A DNA stretch of 64,000 bases from the NCBI RefSeq assembly GCF_032854445.1, contig NW_027018099.1:1-64000 (forward strand), read 5' to 3'. Below, piece by piece: positions 49,318 through 62,072 of this stretch; the first letter of the stretch is position 1; each line of letters opens with the position of its first letter. This DNA comes from Liolophura sinensis (taxonomy: Eukaryota > Mollusca > Polyplacophora > Chitonida > Chitonidae). Below the pieces are notes generated by a model, which did not search any database, was not told the origin of the DNA, and saw only the letters and a list, made by a program, of their open reading frames with translations. Made by a program: the position numbers and the translations under genes.

Positions 49318-51631
49318 TAAGAGGCTAATCCGACGTATTTTGTCACGAGAAATCGAATGGTGCAAACCGCGTTGCTCTCCGACCAATACTTTTGGCTGTA
49401 GCCACAATTGAATGATCATTGATGTCATAGTCACGTGCCCAGCAACGGCTCTTACTCCATGGAAACCAGGGAAATTTGCAATTTTTTAAACAGCTGCCGA
49501 TGCCTGGGCCAATTCCGCATCTTTTAGAACCTTATTGATGTGGGTCAGTGATCAGTTGTACTTTTTACAACAGACTGTATCTAGTACCTTGTGTTTTTTA
49601 TGTACAAATGGTGTGGTTTTTCTACACGTAGATAAAGACATTGAGATTGTCTTGGACTTAAAAGTAAGACAATTGCTGGATGAGTTAAATGGGCTTAGCC
49701 CAAAGATTTGACGTCTTCTGGGCTACCGAAGGGCACATAACGTATAGTTAAAAGTTGAATATAGTAACGACCAGTCGCGATTGTGCATAGTACAGTGTAT
49801 CCGATTTCAATTAACAAAAAGACCAGGCAAAAATGCAAAAGTGGAAAAACTGTTCCAGTGCTGCTGGTAAGAGGCTAATCCGACGTATTTTGTCAAGAGA
49901 AATCGAATGGTGCAAATCGCGTTGCTCTCCGACCTATACTTTTGGCTGTAGCGACAATTGAATGATCATTGATGTCATAGTCACGTGCCCAGCAACGGCT
50001 CTTACTCCATGGAAACCAGGGAAATTTGCAATTTTTTAACAGCTGCCGATGCCTGGGCCAATTCCGCATCTTTTAGAACCTTATTGATTTGGGTCAGTGA
50101 TCAGTTGTACTTTTTACAGCAGACTGTATCTAGTACCTTGTGTTTTTTATGTACAAATGGTGTGGTTTTTCTACACGTAGATAAAGACATTGAGATTGTC
50201 TTGGACTTAGAAGTAAGACAATTGCTGGGTGAGTTTAATGGGTTTAGCCCAAAGACTTGACGTCTTCTGGGCTACAGAAGGGCACATAACTTATAGTCAA
50301 AAGTTGAATATAGTAATGACCAGTCGCGATTGCACATAGTACAGTGTAGCCGATTTCCATTAACAAAAAGACCAGGCAAAAATGCAAAAGTGGAAAAACT
50401 GTTCCAGTGCTACTGGTAAGAGGCTAATCCGACGTATTTTGTCACGAGAAATCGAATGGTGCAAACCGCGTTGCTCTCCGACCAATACTTTTGGCTGCAC
50501 CAACAATTAAATGATCATTGATGTCATAGTCCACGTGCCCAGCAACGGCTCTTACTCCATGGAATCCAGGGAAATATGCAATTTTTTAACAGCTGCCGAT
50601 GCCTGGCCCAATTCCGCATCTATTAGAACCTTATTGATGTGGTTCAGTGATCAGTTGTACTTTTTACAGCAGACTGTATCTAGTACCTTGTGTTTTTTAT
50701 GTACGAATGGTGTGGTTTTTCTACACGTAGATAAAGACATTGAGATTGTCTTGGACTTAAAAGTAAGACAATTGCTGGATGAGTTAAATGGGCTTAGCCC
50801 AAAGATTTGACGTCTTCTGGGCTACCGAAGGGCACATAACGTATAGTTAAAAGTTGAATATAGTAACGACCAGTCGCGATTGTGCATAGTACAGTGTATC
50901 CGATTTCAATTAACAAAAAGACCAGGCAAAAATGCAAAAGTGGAAAAACTGTTCCAGTGCTACTGGTAAGAGGCTAATCCGACGTATTTTGTCACGAGAA
51001 TCGAATGGTGCAAACCGCGTTGCTCTCCGACCAATACTTTTGGCTGTAGCGACAATTGAATGATCATTGATGTCATAGTCACGTGCCCAGCAACGGCTCT
51101 TACTCCATGGAAACCAGGGAAATTTGCAATTTTTTAAACAGCTGCCGATGCCTGGGCCAATTCCGCATCTTTTAGAACCTTATTGATGTGGGTCAGTGAT
51201 CAGTTGTACTTTTTACAGCAGACTGTATCTAGTACCTTGTGTTTTTTATGTACAAATGGTGTGGTTTTTCTACACGTAGATAAAGACATTGAGATTGTCT
51301 TGGACTTAAAAGTAAGACAATTGCTGGATGAGTTAAATGGGCTTAGCCTAAAGATTTGACGTCTTCTGGGCTACCGAAGGGCACATAACTTATAGTCAAA
51401 AGTTGAATATAGTAATGACCAGTCGCAATTGCACATAGTACAGTGTAGCCGATTTCCATTAACAAAAAGACCAGGCAAAAATGCAAAGTGGAAAAACTGT
51501 TCCAGTGCTACTGGTAAGAGGCTAATCCGACGTATTTTGTCACGAGAAATCGAATGGTGCAAACCGCGTTGCTCTCCGACCAATACTTTTGGCTGTAGCG
51601 ACAATTGAATGATCATTGATGTCATAGTCAC

Positions 51632-53279
51632 GTGCCCAGCAACGGCTCTTACTCCATGGAAACCAGGGAAATATGCAATTTTTTAACAGCTGCCGATGCC
51701 TGGCCCAATTCCGCATCTATTAGAACCTTATTGATGTGGTTCAGTGATCAGTTGTACTTTTTACAGCAGACTGTATCTAGTACATTGTGTTTTTTATGTA
51801 CGAATGGTGTGGTTTTTCTACACGTAGATAAAGACATTGAGATTGTCTTGGACTTAAAAGTAAGACAATTGCTGGATGAGTTAAATGGGCTTAGCCCAAA
51901 GATTTGACGTCTTCTGGGCTACCGAAGGGCACATAACGTATAGTTAAAAGTTGAATATAGTAACGACCAGTCGCGATTGTGCATAGTACAGTGTATCCGA
52001 TTTCAATTAACAAAAAGACCAGGCAAAAATGCAAAAGTGGAAAAACTGTTCCAGTGCTGCTGGTAAGAGGCTAATCCGACGTATTTTGTCAAGAGAAATC
52101 GAATGGTGCAAATCGCGTTGCTCTCCGACCAATACTTTTGGCTGTAGCGACAATTGAATGATCATTGATGTCATAGTCACGTGCCCAGCAACGGCTCTTA
52201 CTCCATGGAAACCAGGGAAGTTTGCAATTTTTTAAACAGCTGCCGATGCCTGGGCCAATTCCGCATCTTTTAGAACCTTATTGATGTGGGTCAGTGATCA
52301 GTTGTGCTTTTTACAGCAGACTGTATCTAGTACCTTGTGTTTTTTAAGTACAAATGGTGTGGTTTTTCTACACGTAGATAAAGACATTGAGATTGTCTTG
52401 GACTTAAAAGTAAGACAATTGCTGGATGAGTTAAATGGGCTTAGCCCAAAGATTTGACGTCTTCTGGGCTACCGAAGGGCACATAACGTATAGTTAAAAG
52501 TTGAATATAGTAACGACCAGTCGCGATTGTGCATAGTACAGTGTATCCGATTTCAATTAACAAAAAGACCAGGCAAAAATGCAAAAGTGGAAAAACTGTT
52601 CCAGTGCTACTGGTAAGAGGCTAATCCGACGTATTTTGTCACGAGAAATCGAATGGTGCAAACCGCGTTGCTCTCCGACCAATACTTTTGGCTGTAGCGA
52701 CAATTGAATGATCATTGATGTCATAGTCACGTGCCCAGCAACGGCTCTTACTCCATGGAAACCAGGGAAATTTGCAATTTTTTAAACAGCTGCCGATGCC
52801 TGGGCCAATTCCGCATCTTTTAGAACCTTATTGATGTGGGTCAGTGATCAGTTGTACTTTTTACAGCAGACTGTATCTAGTACCTTGTGTTTTTTATGTA
52901 CAAATGGTGTGGTTTTTCTACACGTAGATAAAGACATTGAGATTGTCTTGGACTTAAAAGTAAGACAATTGCTGGATGAGTTAAATGGGCTTAGCCTAAA
53001 GATTTGACGTCTTCTGGGCTACCGAAGGGCACATAACTTATAGTCAAAAGTTGAATATAGTAATGACCAGTCGCAATTGCACATAGTACAGTGTAGCCGA
53101 TTTCCATTAACAAAAAGACCAGGCAAAAATGCAAAGTGGAAAAACTGTTCCAGTGCTACTGGTAAGAGGCTAATCCGACGTATTTTGTCACGAGAAATCG
53201 AATGGTGCAAACCGCGTTGCTCTCCGACCAATACTTTTGGCTGTAGCGACAATTGAATGATCATTGATGTCATAGTCAC
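51632..53279 (+). repeat. Q-start plus P-end trimer
   Basis: Monomers at 51632 (Q unit 1 type), 52181 (Q unit 2 type: TTTTAAGTAC, with private GTTGTGCTTTTTAC near 52302 and GGGAAGTTTGC near 52217) and 52731 (P unit 5 type: AGCCTAAAG, CTTATAGTC, GTCGCAATTGCACATAG). The second unit ends CTACTGGTAAGAGG with TCACGAG, not the usual Q-unit-2 end, so it too looks recombinant. Confidence 0.85.
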
Positions 53280-54377
53280 GTGCCCAGCAACGGCTCTTAC
53301 TCCATGGAAACCAGGGAAATATGCAATTTTTTAACAGCTGCCGATGCCTGGCCCAATTCCGCATCTATTAGAACCTTATTGATGTGGTTCAGTGATCAGT
53401 TGTACTTTTTACAGCAGACTGTATCTAGTACATTGTGTTTTTTATGTACGAATGGTGTGGTTTTTCTACACGTAGATAAAGACATTGAGATTGTCTTGGA
53501 CTTAAAAGTAAGACAATTGCTGGATGAGTTAAATGGGCTTAGCCCAAAGATTTGACGTCTTCTGGGCTACCGAAGGGCACATAACGTATAGTTAAAAGTT
53601 GAATATAGTAACGACCAGTCGCGATTGTGCATAGTACAGTGTATCCGATTTCAATTAACAAAAAGACCAGGCAAAAATGCAAAAGTGGAAAAACTGTTCC
53701 AGTGCTGCTGGTAAGAGGCTAATCCGACGTATTTTGTCAAGAGAAATCGAATGGTGCAAATCGCGTTGCTCTCCGACCAATACTTTTGGCTGTAGCGACA
53801 ATTGAATGATCATTGATGTCATAGTCACGTGCCCAGCAACGGCTCTTACTCCATGGAAACCAGGGAAATTTGCAATTTTTTAAACAGCTGCCGATGCCTG
53901 GGCCAATTCCGCATCTTTTAGAACCTTATTGATGTGGGTCAGTGATCAGTTGTGCTTTTTACAGCAGACTGTATCTAGTACCTTGTGTTTTTTAAGTACA
54001 AATGGTGTGGTTTTTCTACACGTAGATAAAGACATTGAGATTGTCTTGGACTTAAAAGTAAGACAATTGCTGGGTGAGTTAAATGGGCTTAGCCTAAAGA
54101 TTTGACGTCTTCTGGGCTACCGAAGGGCACATAACTTATAGTCAAAAGTTGAATATAGTAATGACCAGTCGCAATTGCACATAGTACAGTGTAGCCGATT
54201 TCCATTAACAAAAAGACCAGGCAAAAATGCAAAGTGGAAAAACTGTTCCAGTGCTACTGGTAAGAGGCTAATCCGACGTATTTTGTCACGAGAAATCGAA
54301 TGGTGCAAACCGCGTTGCTCTCCGACCAATACTTTTGGCTGTAGCGACAATTGAATGATCATTGATGTCATAGTCAC
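53280..54377 (+). repeat. Dimer derived from the preceding trimer by a one-monomer deletion
   Basis: The unit at 53280 is Q unit 1 type. The unit at 53829 has the first half of 52181, including the otherwise unseen GTTGTGCTTTTTAC (near 53950) and TTTTAAGTAC. Its second half is that of 52731 (AGCCTAAAG near 54092, CTTATAGTC, GTCGCAATTGCACATAG, CCATT). The exchange point lies between about 54000 and 54090. The simplest history is duplication of the trimer followed by loss of about one monomer through unequal crossing-over. Confidence 0.88.
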
Positions 54378-57126
54378 GTGCCCAGCAACGGCTCTTACTC
54401 CATGGAAACCAGGGAAATATGCAATTTTTTAACAGCTGCCGATGCCTGGCCCAATTCCGCATCTATTAGAACCTTATTGATGTGGTTCAGTGATCAGTTG
54501 TACTTTTTACAGCAGACTGTATCTAGTACATTGTGTTTTTTATGTACGAATGGTGTGGTTTTTCTACACGTAGATAAAGACATTGAGATTGTCTTGGACT
54601 TAAAAGTAAGACAATTGCTGGATGAGTTAAATGGGCTTAGCCCAAAGATTTGACGTCTTCTGGGCTACCGAAGGGCACATAACGTATAGTTAAAAGTTGA
54701 ATATAGTAACGACCAGTCGCGATTGTGCATAGTACAGTGTATCCGATTTCAATTAACAAAAAGACCAGGCAAAATGCAAAAGTGGAAAAACTGTTCCAGT
54801 GCTGCTGGTAAGAGGCTAATCCGACGTATTTTGTCAAGAGAAATCGAATGGTGCAAATCGCGTTGCTCTCCGACCAATACTTTTGGCTGTAGCGACAATT
54901 GAATGATCATTGATGTCATAGTCACGTGCCCAGCAACGGCTCTTACTCCATGGAAACCAGGGAAATTTGCAATTTTTTAAACAGCTGCCGATGCCTGGGC
55001 CAATTCCGCATCTTTTAGAACCTTATTGATGTGGGTCAGTGATCAGTTGTACTTTTTACAGCAGACTGTATCTAGTACCTTGTGTTTTTTAAGTACAAAT
55101 GGTGTGGTTTTTCTACACGTAGATAAAGACATTGAGATTGTCTTGGACTTAAAAGTAAGACAATTGCTGGATGAGTTAAATGGGCTTAGCCCAAAGATTT
55201 GACGTCTTCTGGGCTACCGAAGGGCACATAACGTATAGTTAAAAGTTGAATATAGTAACGACCAGTCGCGATTGTGCATAGTACAGTGTATCCGATTTCA
55301 ATTAACAAAAAGACCAGGCAAAAATGCAAAAGTGGAAAAACTGTTCCAGTGCTACTGGGAAGAGGCTAATCCGACGTATTTTGCCACGAGAAATCGAATG
55401 GTGCAAACCGCGTTGCTCTCCGACCAATACTTTTGGCTGTAGCGACAATTGAATGATCATTGATGTCATAGTCACGTGCCCAGCAACGGCTCTTACTCCA
55501 TGGAAACCAGGGAAATTTGCAATTTTTTAAACAGCTGCCGATGCCTGGGCCAATTCCGCATCTTTTAGAACCTTATTGATGTGGGTCAGTGATCAGTTGT
55601 ACTTTTTACAGCAGACTGTATCTAGTACCTTGTGTTTTTTATGTACAAATGGTGTGGTTTTTCTACACGTAGATAAAGACATTGAGATTGTCTTGGACTT
55701 AAAAGTAAGACAATTGCTGGATGAGTTAAATGGGCTTAGCCTAAAGATTTGACGTCTTCTGGGCTACCGAAGGGCACATAACGTATAGTTAAAAGTTGAA
55801 TATAGTAACGACCTGTCGCGATTGTGCATAGTACAGTGTATCCGATTTCAATTAACAAAAAGACCAGGCAAAAATGCAAAAGTGGAAAAACTGTTCCAGT
55901 GCTGCTGGTAAGAGGCTAATCCGACGTATTTTGTCACGAGAAATCGAATGGTGCAAACCGCGTTGCTCTCCGACCAATACTTTTGGCTGTAGCGACCATT
56001 GAATGATCATTGATGTCATAGTCACGTGCCCAGCAACGGCTCTTACTCCATGGAAACCAGGGAAATTTGCAATTTTTTAAACAGCTGCCGATGCCTGGGC
56101 CAATTCCGCATCTTTTAGAACCTTATTGAGGTGGTTCAGTGATCAGTTGTACTTTTTACAGCAGACTGTATCTAGTACCTTGTGTTTTTTATGTACAAAT
56201 GGTGTGGTTTTTCTACACGTAGATAAAGACATTGAGATTGTCTTGGACTTAGAAATAAGACAATTGCTGGGTGAGTTAAATGGGCTTAGCCCAAAGATTT
56301 GACGTCTTCTGGGCTACAGAAGGGCACATAACTTATAGTCAAAAGTTGAATATAGTAATGACCAGTCGCGATTGTACATAGTAGAATGTATCCGATTTCA
56401 ATTAACAAAAAGACCAGGCAAAAATGCAAAAGTGGAAAAACTGTTCCAGTGCTGCTGGTAAGAGACTAATCCGACGTATTTTGTCACGGGAAATCGAATG
56501 GTGCAAACCGCGTTGCTCTCCGACCAATACTTTTGGCTGTAGCGACAATTGAATGATCATTGATGTCATAGTCACGTGCCCAGCAACGGCTCTTACTCCA
56601 TGGAAACCAGGGAAATATGCAATTTTTTAAACAGCTGCCGATGCCTGGCCCAATTCCGCATCTTTTAGAACCTTATTGATGTAGGTCAGTGATCAGTTGT
56701 ACTTTTTACAGCAGACTGTATCTAGTACCTTGTGTTTTTTATGTACAAATGGTGTGGTTTTTCTACACGTAGATAAAGACATTGAGATTGTCTTGGACTT
56801 AAAAGTAAGACAATTGCTGGATGAGTTAAATGGGCTTAGCCCAAAGATTTGACGTCTTCTGGGCTACCGAAGGGCACATAACGTATAGTTAAAAGTTGAA
56901 TATAGTAACGACCAGTCGCGATTGTGCATAGTACAGTGTATCCGATTTCCATTAATAAAAAGACCAGGCAAAAATTCAAAAGTGGAAAAAACTGTTCCAG
57001 TGCTACTGGTAAGAGGCTAATCCGACGTATTTTGTCACGAGAAATCGAATGGTGCAAACCGCGTTGCTCTCCGACCAATACTTTTGGCTGTAGCGACAAT
57101 TGAATGATCATTGATGTCATAGTCAC
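54378..57126 (+). repeat. Q cassette (2,749-bp pentamer), copy 2
   Basis: Monomers at 54378, 54926, 55476, 56026 and 56576 carry the same ordered markers as 42843-45591, including TTTTGCCACGAG near 55380, ACCTGTCGCG near 55811, GACCATTG near 55994, TTGAGGTGGTTCAG near 56126 and CTTAGAAATAAG near 56248. Differences are small: one A is lost near 54772, GTCACGGGAAATCG replaces GTCACGAGAAATCG near 56482, and the last unit has ACAAATGG plus a CCATTAATAAAAAG/ATTCAAAAGTGG end. Confidence 0.9.
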
Positions 57127-58225
57127 GTGCCCAGCAACGGCTCTTACTCCATGGAAACCAGGGAAATTTGCAATTTTTTAAACAGCTGCCGATGCCTGGG
57201 CCAATTCCGCATCTTTTAGAACCTTATTGATGTGGTTCAGTGATCAGTTGTACTTTTTACAGCAGACTGTATCTAGTACCTTGTGTTTTTTATGTACAAA
57301 TGGTGTGGTTTTTCTACACGTAGATAAAGACATTGAGATTGTCTTGGACTTAGAAGTAAGACAATTGCTGGGTGAGTTAAATGGGCTTAGGCCAAAGATT
57401 TGACGTCTTCTGGGCTACAGAAGGGCACATAACTTATAGTCAAAAGTTGAATATAGTAATGACCAGTCGCGATTGTACATAGTAGAATGTATCCGATTTC
57501 AATTAACAAAAAGACCAGGCAAAAATGCAAAAGTGGAAAAACTGTTCCAGTGCTGCTGGTAAGAGACTAATCCGACGTATTTTGTCACGAGAAATCGAAT
57601 GGTGCAAACCGCGTTGCTCTCCGACCAATACTTTTGGCTGTAGCGACAATTGAATGATCATTGATGTCATAGTCACGTGCCCAGCAACGGCTCTTACTCC
57701 ATGGAAACCAGGGAAATATGCAATTTTTTAACAGCTGCCGATGCCTGGCCCAATTCCGCATCTATTAGAACCTTATTGATGTGGTTCAGTGATCAGTTGT
57801 ACTTTTTACAGCAGACTGTATCTAGTACATTGTGTTTTTTATGTACGAATGGTGTGGTTTTTCTACACGTAGATAAAGACATTGAGATTGTCTTGGACTT
57901 AAAAGTAAGACAATTGCTGGATGAGTTAAATGGGCTTAGCCCAAAGATTTGACGTCTTCTGGGCTACCGAAGGGCACATAACGTATAGTTAAAAGTTGAA
58001 TATAGTAACGACCAGTCGCGATTGTGCATAGTACAGTGTATCCGATTTCAATTAACAAAAAGACCAGGCAAAAATGCAAAAGTGGAAAAACTGTTCCAGT
58101 GCTGCTGGTAAGAGGCTAATCCGACGTATTTTGTCACGAGAAATCGAATGGTGCAAACCGCGTTGCTCTCCGACCAATACTTTTGGCTGTAGCGACAATT
58201 GAATGATCATTGATGTCATAGTCAC
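57127..58225 (+). repeat. Two linker monomers between Q and P cassettes
   Basis: 57127 resembles Q unit 4 (AGAAGTAAG, GGTGAGTTAAATGGG, CTACAGAAGG, GTAGAATG, AGAGAC), with private CTTAGGCCAAAG near 57387. 57677 is an A unit with ACATTG and a GCTGCTGG/TCACGAG end. Neither position is occupied this way elsewhere in the P/Q domain. Confidence 0.8.
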
Positions 58226-60422
58226 GTGCCCAGCAACGGCTCTTACTCCATGGAAACCAGGGAAATATGCAATTTTTTAACAGCTGCCGATGCCTGGCCC
58301 AATTCCGCATCTATTAGAACCTTATTGATATGGTTCAGTGATCAGTTGTACTTTTTACAGCAGACTGTATCTAGTACCTTGTGTTTTTTATGTACGAATG
58401 GTGTGGTTTTTCTACACGTAGATAAAGACATTGAGATTGTCTTGGACTTAAAAGTAAGACAATTGCTGGATGAGTTAAATGGGCTTAGCCCAAAGATTTG
58501 ACGTCTTCTGGGCTACCGAAGGGCACATAACGTATAGTTAAAAGTTGAATATAGTAACGACCAGTCGCGATTGTGCATAGTACAGTGTATCCGATTTCAA
58601 TTAACAAAAAGACCAGGCAAAAATTCAAAAGTGGAAAAAACTGTTCCAGTGCTACTGGTAAGAGGCTAATCCGACGTATTTTGTCACGAGAAATCGAATG
58701 GTGCAAACCGCGTTGCTCTCCGACCAATACTTTTGGCTGTAGCCACAATTGAATGATCATTGATGTCATAGTCACGTGCCCAGCAACGGCTCTTACTCCA
58801 TGGAAACCAGGGAAATTTGCAATTTTTTAAACAGCTGCCGATGCCTGGGCCAATTCCGCATCTTTTAGAACCTTATTGATGTGGGTCAGTGATCAGTTGT
58901 ACTTTTTACAACAGACTGTATCTAGTACCTTGTGTTTTTTATGTACAAATGGTGTGGTTTTTCTACACGTAGATAAAGACATTGAGATTGTCTTGGACTT
59001 AAAAGTAAGACAATTGCTGGATGAGTTAAATGGGCTTAGCCCAAAGATTTGACGTCTTCTGGGCTACCGAAGGGCACATAACGTATAGTTAAAAGTTGAA
59101 TATAGTAACGACCAGTCGCGATTGTGCATAGTACAGTGTATCCGATTTCAATTAACAAAAAGACCAGGCAAAAATGCAAAAGTGGAAAAACTGTTCCAGT
59201 GCTGCTGGTAAGAGGCTAATCCGACGTATTTTGTCAAGAGAAATCGAATGGTGCAAATCGCGTTGCTCTCCGACCAATACTTTTGGCTGTAGCGACAATT
59301 GAATGATCATTGATGTCATAGTCACGTGCCCAGCAACGGCTCTTACTCCATGGAAACCAGGGAAATTTGCAATTTTTTAACAGCTGCCGATGCCTGGGCC
59401 AATTCCGCATCTTTTAGAACCTTATTGATGTGGGTCAGTGATCAGTTGTACTTTTTACAGCAGACTGTATCTAGTACCTTGTGTTTTTTATGTACAAATG
59501 GTGTGGTTTTTCTACACGTAGATAAAGACATTGAGATTGTCTTGGACTTAGAAGTAAGACAATTGCTGGGTGAGTTTAATGGGTTTAGCCCAAAGACTTG
59601 ACGTCTTCTGGGCTACCGAAGGGCACATAACTTATAGTCAAAAGTTGAATATAGTAATGACCAGTCGCGATTGCACATAGTACAGTGTAGCCGATTTCCA
59701 TTAACAAAAAGACCAGGCAAAAATGCAAAGTGGAAAAACTGTTCCAGTGCTACTGGTAAGAGGCTAATCCGACGTATTTTGTCACGAGAAATCGAATGGT
59801 GCAAACCGCGTTGCTCTCCGACCAATACTTTTGGCTGCACCAACAATTGAATGATCATTGATGTCATAGTCACGTGCCCAGCAACGGCTCTTACTCCATG
59901 GAAACCAGGGAAATATGCAATTTTTTAACAGCTGCCGATGCCTGGCCCAATTCCGCATCTATTAGAACCTTATTGATGTGGTTCAGTGATCAGTTGTACT
60001 TTTTACAGCAGACTGTATCTAGTACCTTGTGTTTTTTATGTACGAATGGTGTGGTTTTTCTACACGTAGATAAAGACATTGAGATTGTCTTGGACTTAAA
60101 AGTAAGACAATTGCTGGATGAGTTAAATGGGCTTAGCCCAAAGATTTGACGTCTTCTGGGCTACCGAAGGGCACATAACGTATAGTTAAAAGTTGAATAT
60201 AGTAACGACCAGTCGCGATTGTGCATAGTACAGTGTATCCGATTTCAATTAACAAAAAGACCAGGCAAAAATGCAAAAGTGGAAAAACTGTTCCAGTGCT
60301 ACTGGTAAGAGGCTAATCCGACGTATTTTGTCACGAGAAATCGAATGGTGCAAACCGCGTTGCTCTCCGACCAATACTTTTGGCTGTAGCCACAATTGAA
60401 TGATCATTGATGTCATAGTCAC
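58226..60422 (+). repeat. P cassette, four-monomer copy (copy 4)
   Basis: Monomers at 58226 (A, GATATGG, ACCTTG, ATTCAAAAGTGG, GTAGCCAC), 58776 (ACAACAG, TCAAGAG), 59326 (E, GGCTGCACCAACAATT at 59833) and 59874 (A, ACCTTG). Unit 5 is missing. Unit 1 has GATATGG and ACCTTG in place of GATGTGG and ACATTG of copies 1-3, a state shared with the copy beginning at 62073. Confidence 0.88.
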
Positions 60423-62072
60423 GTGCCCAGCAACGGCTCTTACTCCATGGAAACCAGGGAAATTTGCAATTTTTTAAACAGCTGCCGATGCCTGGGCCAA
60501 TTCCGCATCTTTTAGAACCTTATTGATGTGGGTCAGTGATCAGTTGTACTTTTTACAGCAGACTGTATCTAGTACCTTGTGTTTTTTATGTACAAATGGT
60601 GTGGTTTTTCTACACGTAGATAAAGACATTGAGATTGTCTTGGACTTAAAAGTAAGACAATTGCTGGATGAGTTAAATGGGCTTAGCCCAAAGATTTGAC
60701 GTCTTCTGGGCTACCGAAGGGCACATAACGTATAGTTAAAAGTTGAATATAGTAACGACCAGTCGCGATTGTGCATAGTACAGTGTATCCGATTTCAATT
60801 AACAAAAAGACCAGGCAAAAATGCAAAAGTGGAAAAACTGTTCCAGTGCTGCTGGTAAGAGGCTAATCCGACGTATTTTGTCAAGAGAAATCGAATGGTG
60901 CAAATCGCGTTGCTCTCCGACCAATACTTTTGGCTGTAGGGACAATTGAATGATCATTGATGTCATAGTCACGTGCCCAGCAACGGCTCTTACTCCATGG
61001 AAACCAGGGAAATTTGCAATTTTTTAAACAGCTGCCGATGCCTGGGCCAATTCCGCATCTTTTAGAACCTTATTGATGTGGGTCAGTGATCAGTTGTACT
61101 TTTTACAGCAGACTGTATCTAGTACCTTGTGTTTTTTAAGTACAAATGGTGTGGTTTTTCTACACGTAGATAAAGACATTGAGATTGTCTTGGACTTAAA
61201 AGTAAGACAATTGCTGGATGAGTTAAATGGGCTTAGCCCAAAGATTTGACGTCTTCTGGGCTACCGAAGGGCACATAACGTATAGTTAAAAGTTGAATAT
61301 AGTAACGACCAGTCGCGATTGTGCATAGTACAGTGTATCCGATTTCAATTAACAAAAAGACCAGGCAAAAATGCAAAAGTGGAAAAACTGTTCCAGTGCT
61401 ACTGGGAAGAGGCTAATCCGACGTATTTTGCCACGAGAAATCGAATGGTGCAAACCGCGTTGCTCTCCGACCAATACTTTTGGCTGTAGCGACAATTGAA
61501 TGATCATTGATGTCATAGTCACGTGCCCAGCAACGGCTCTTACTCCATGGAAACCAGGGAAATTTGCAATTTTTTAAACAGCTGCCGATGCCTGGGCCAA
61601 TTCCGCATCTTTTAGAACCTTATTGATGTGGGTCAGTGATCAGTTGTACTTTTTACAGCAGACTGTATCTAGTACCTTGTGTTTTTTATGTACAAATGGT
61701 GTGGTGTTTCTACACGTAGATAAAGACATTGAGATTGTCTTGGACTTAAAAGTAAGACAATTGCTGGATGAGTTAAATGGGCTTAGCCCAAAGATTTGAC
61801 GTCTTCTGGGCTACCGAAGGGCACATAACGTATAGTTAAAAGTTGAATATAGTAACGACCTGTCGCGATTGTGCATAGTACAGTGTATCCGATTTCAATT
61901 AACAAAAAGACCAGGCAAAAATGCAAAAGTGGAAAAACTGTTCCAGTGCTGCTGGTAAGAGGCTAATCCGACGTATTTTGTCACGAGAAATCGAAGGGTG
62001 CAAACCGCGTTGCTCTCCGACCAATACTTTTGGCTGTAGCGACCATTGAATGATCATTGATGTCATAGTCAC
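60423..62072 (+). repeat. Q-cassette fragment (three monomers)
   Basis: Monomers at 60423, 60973 and 61523. The second and third carry Q unit 2 and 3 markers: TTTTAAGTAC, CTACTGGGAAGAGG and TTTTGCCACGAG, then ACCTGTCGCG near 61858 and GACCATTG near 62041. The first has a B-type first half with a Q-unit-1 end (TCAAGAG, CAAATCGCG), so it is a hybrid. The third reads AGCCCAAAG and not AGCCTAAAG. Private changes are GTAGGGACAATTG near 60938, GTGGTGTTTC near 61703 and ATCGAAGGGTGC near 61991. Confidence 0.85.

Larger units (their letters stand above)
48886..51631 (+). repeat. P cassette (2,746-bp pentamer), copy 3, in tandem with copy 2
   Basis: Monomers at 48886, 49435, 49985, 50535 and 51083. 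Unit 2 reads AAGTAAGACAATTG and shares GACCTATAC near 49933 with copy 1 (near 40596), whereas copy 2 has GACCAATAC. Unit 3 has CTACAGAAGG near 50273 and GGCTGCACCAACAATTAAATG at 50493. A base is inserted before the CACGTG at 50532 (GTCCACGTG), and one A is lost near 51000. Confidence 0.92.

Noticed and set aside
49310-49360. tRNA-like pol III A and B boxes (CTGGTAAGAGG then AATCGAATGG)
   Set aside because: The spacing is tRNA-like, but both boxes miss conserved positions (A-box position 7 and the last G; B-box GGTTC and final CC). No acceptor or T stem can be drawn.
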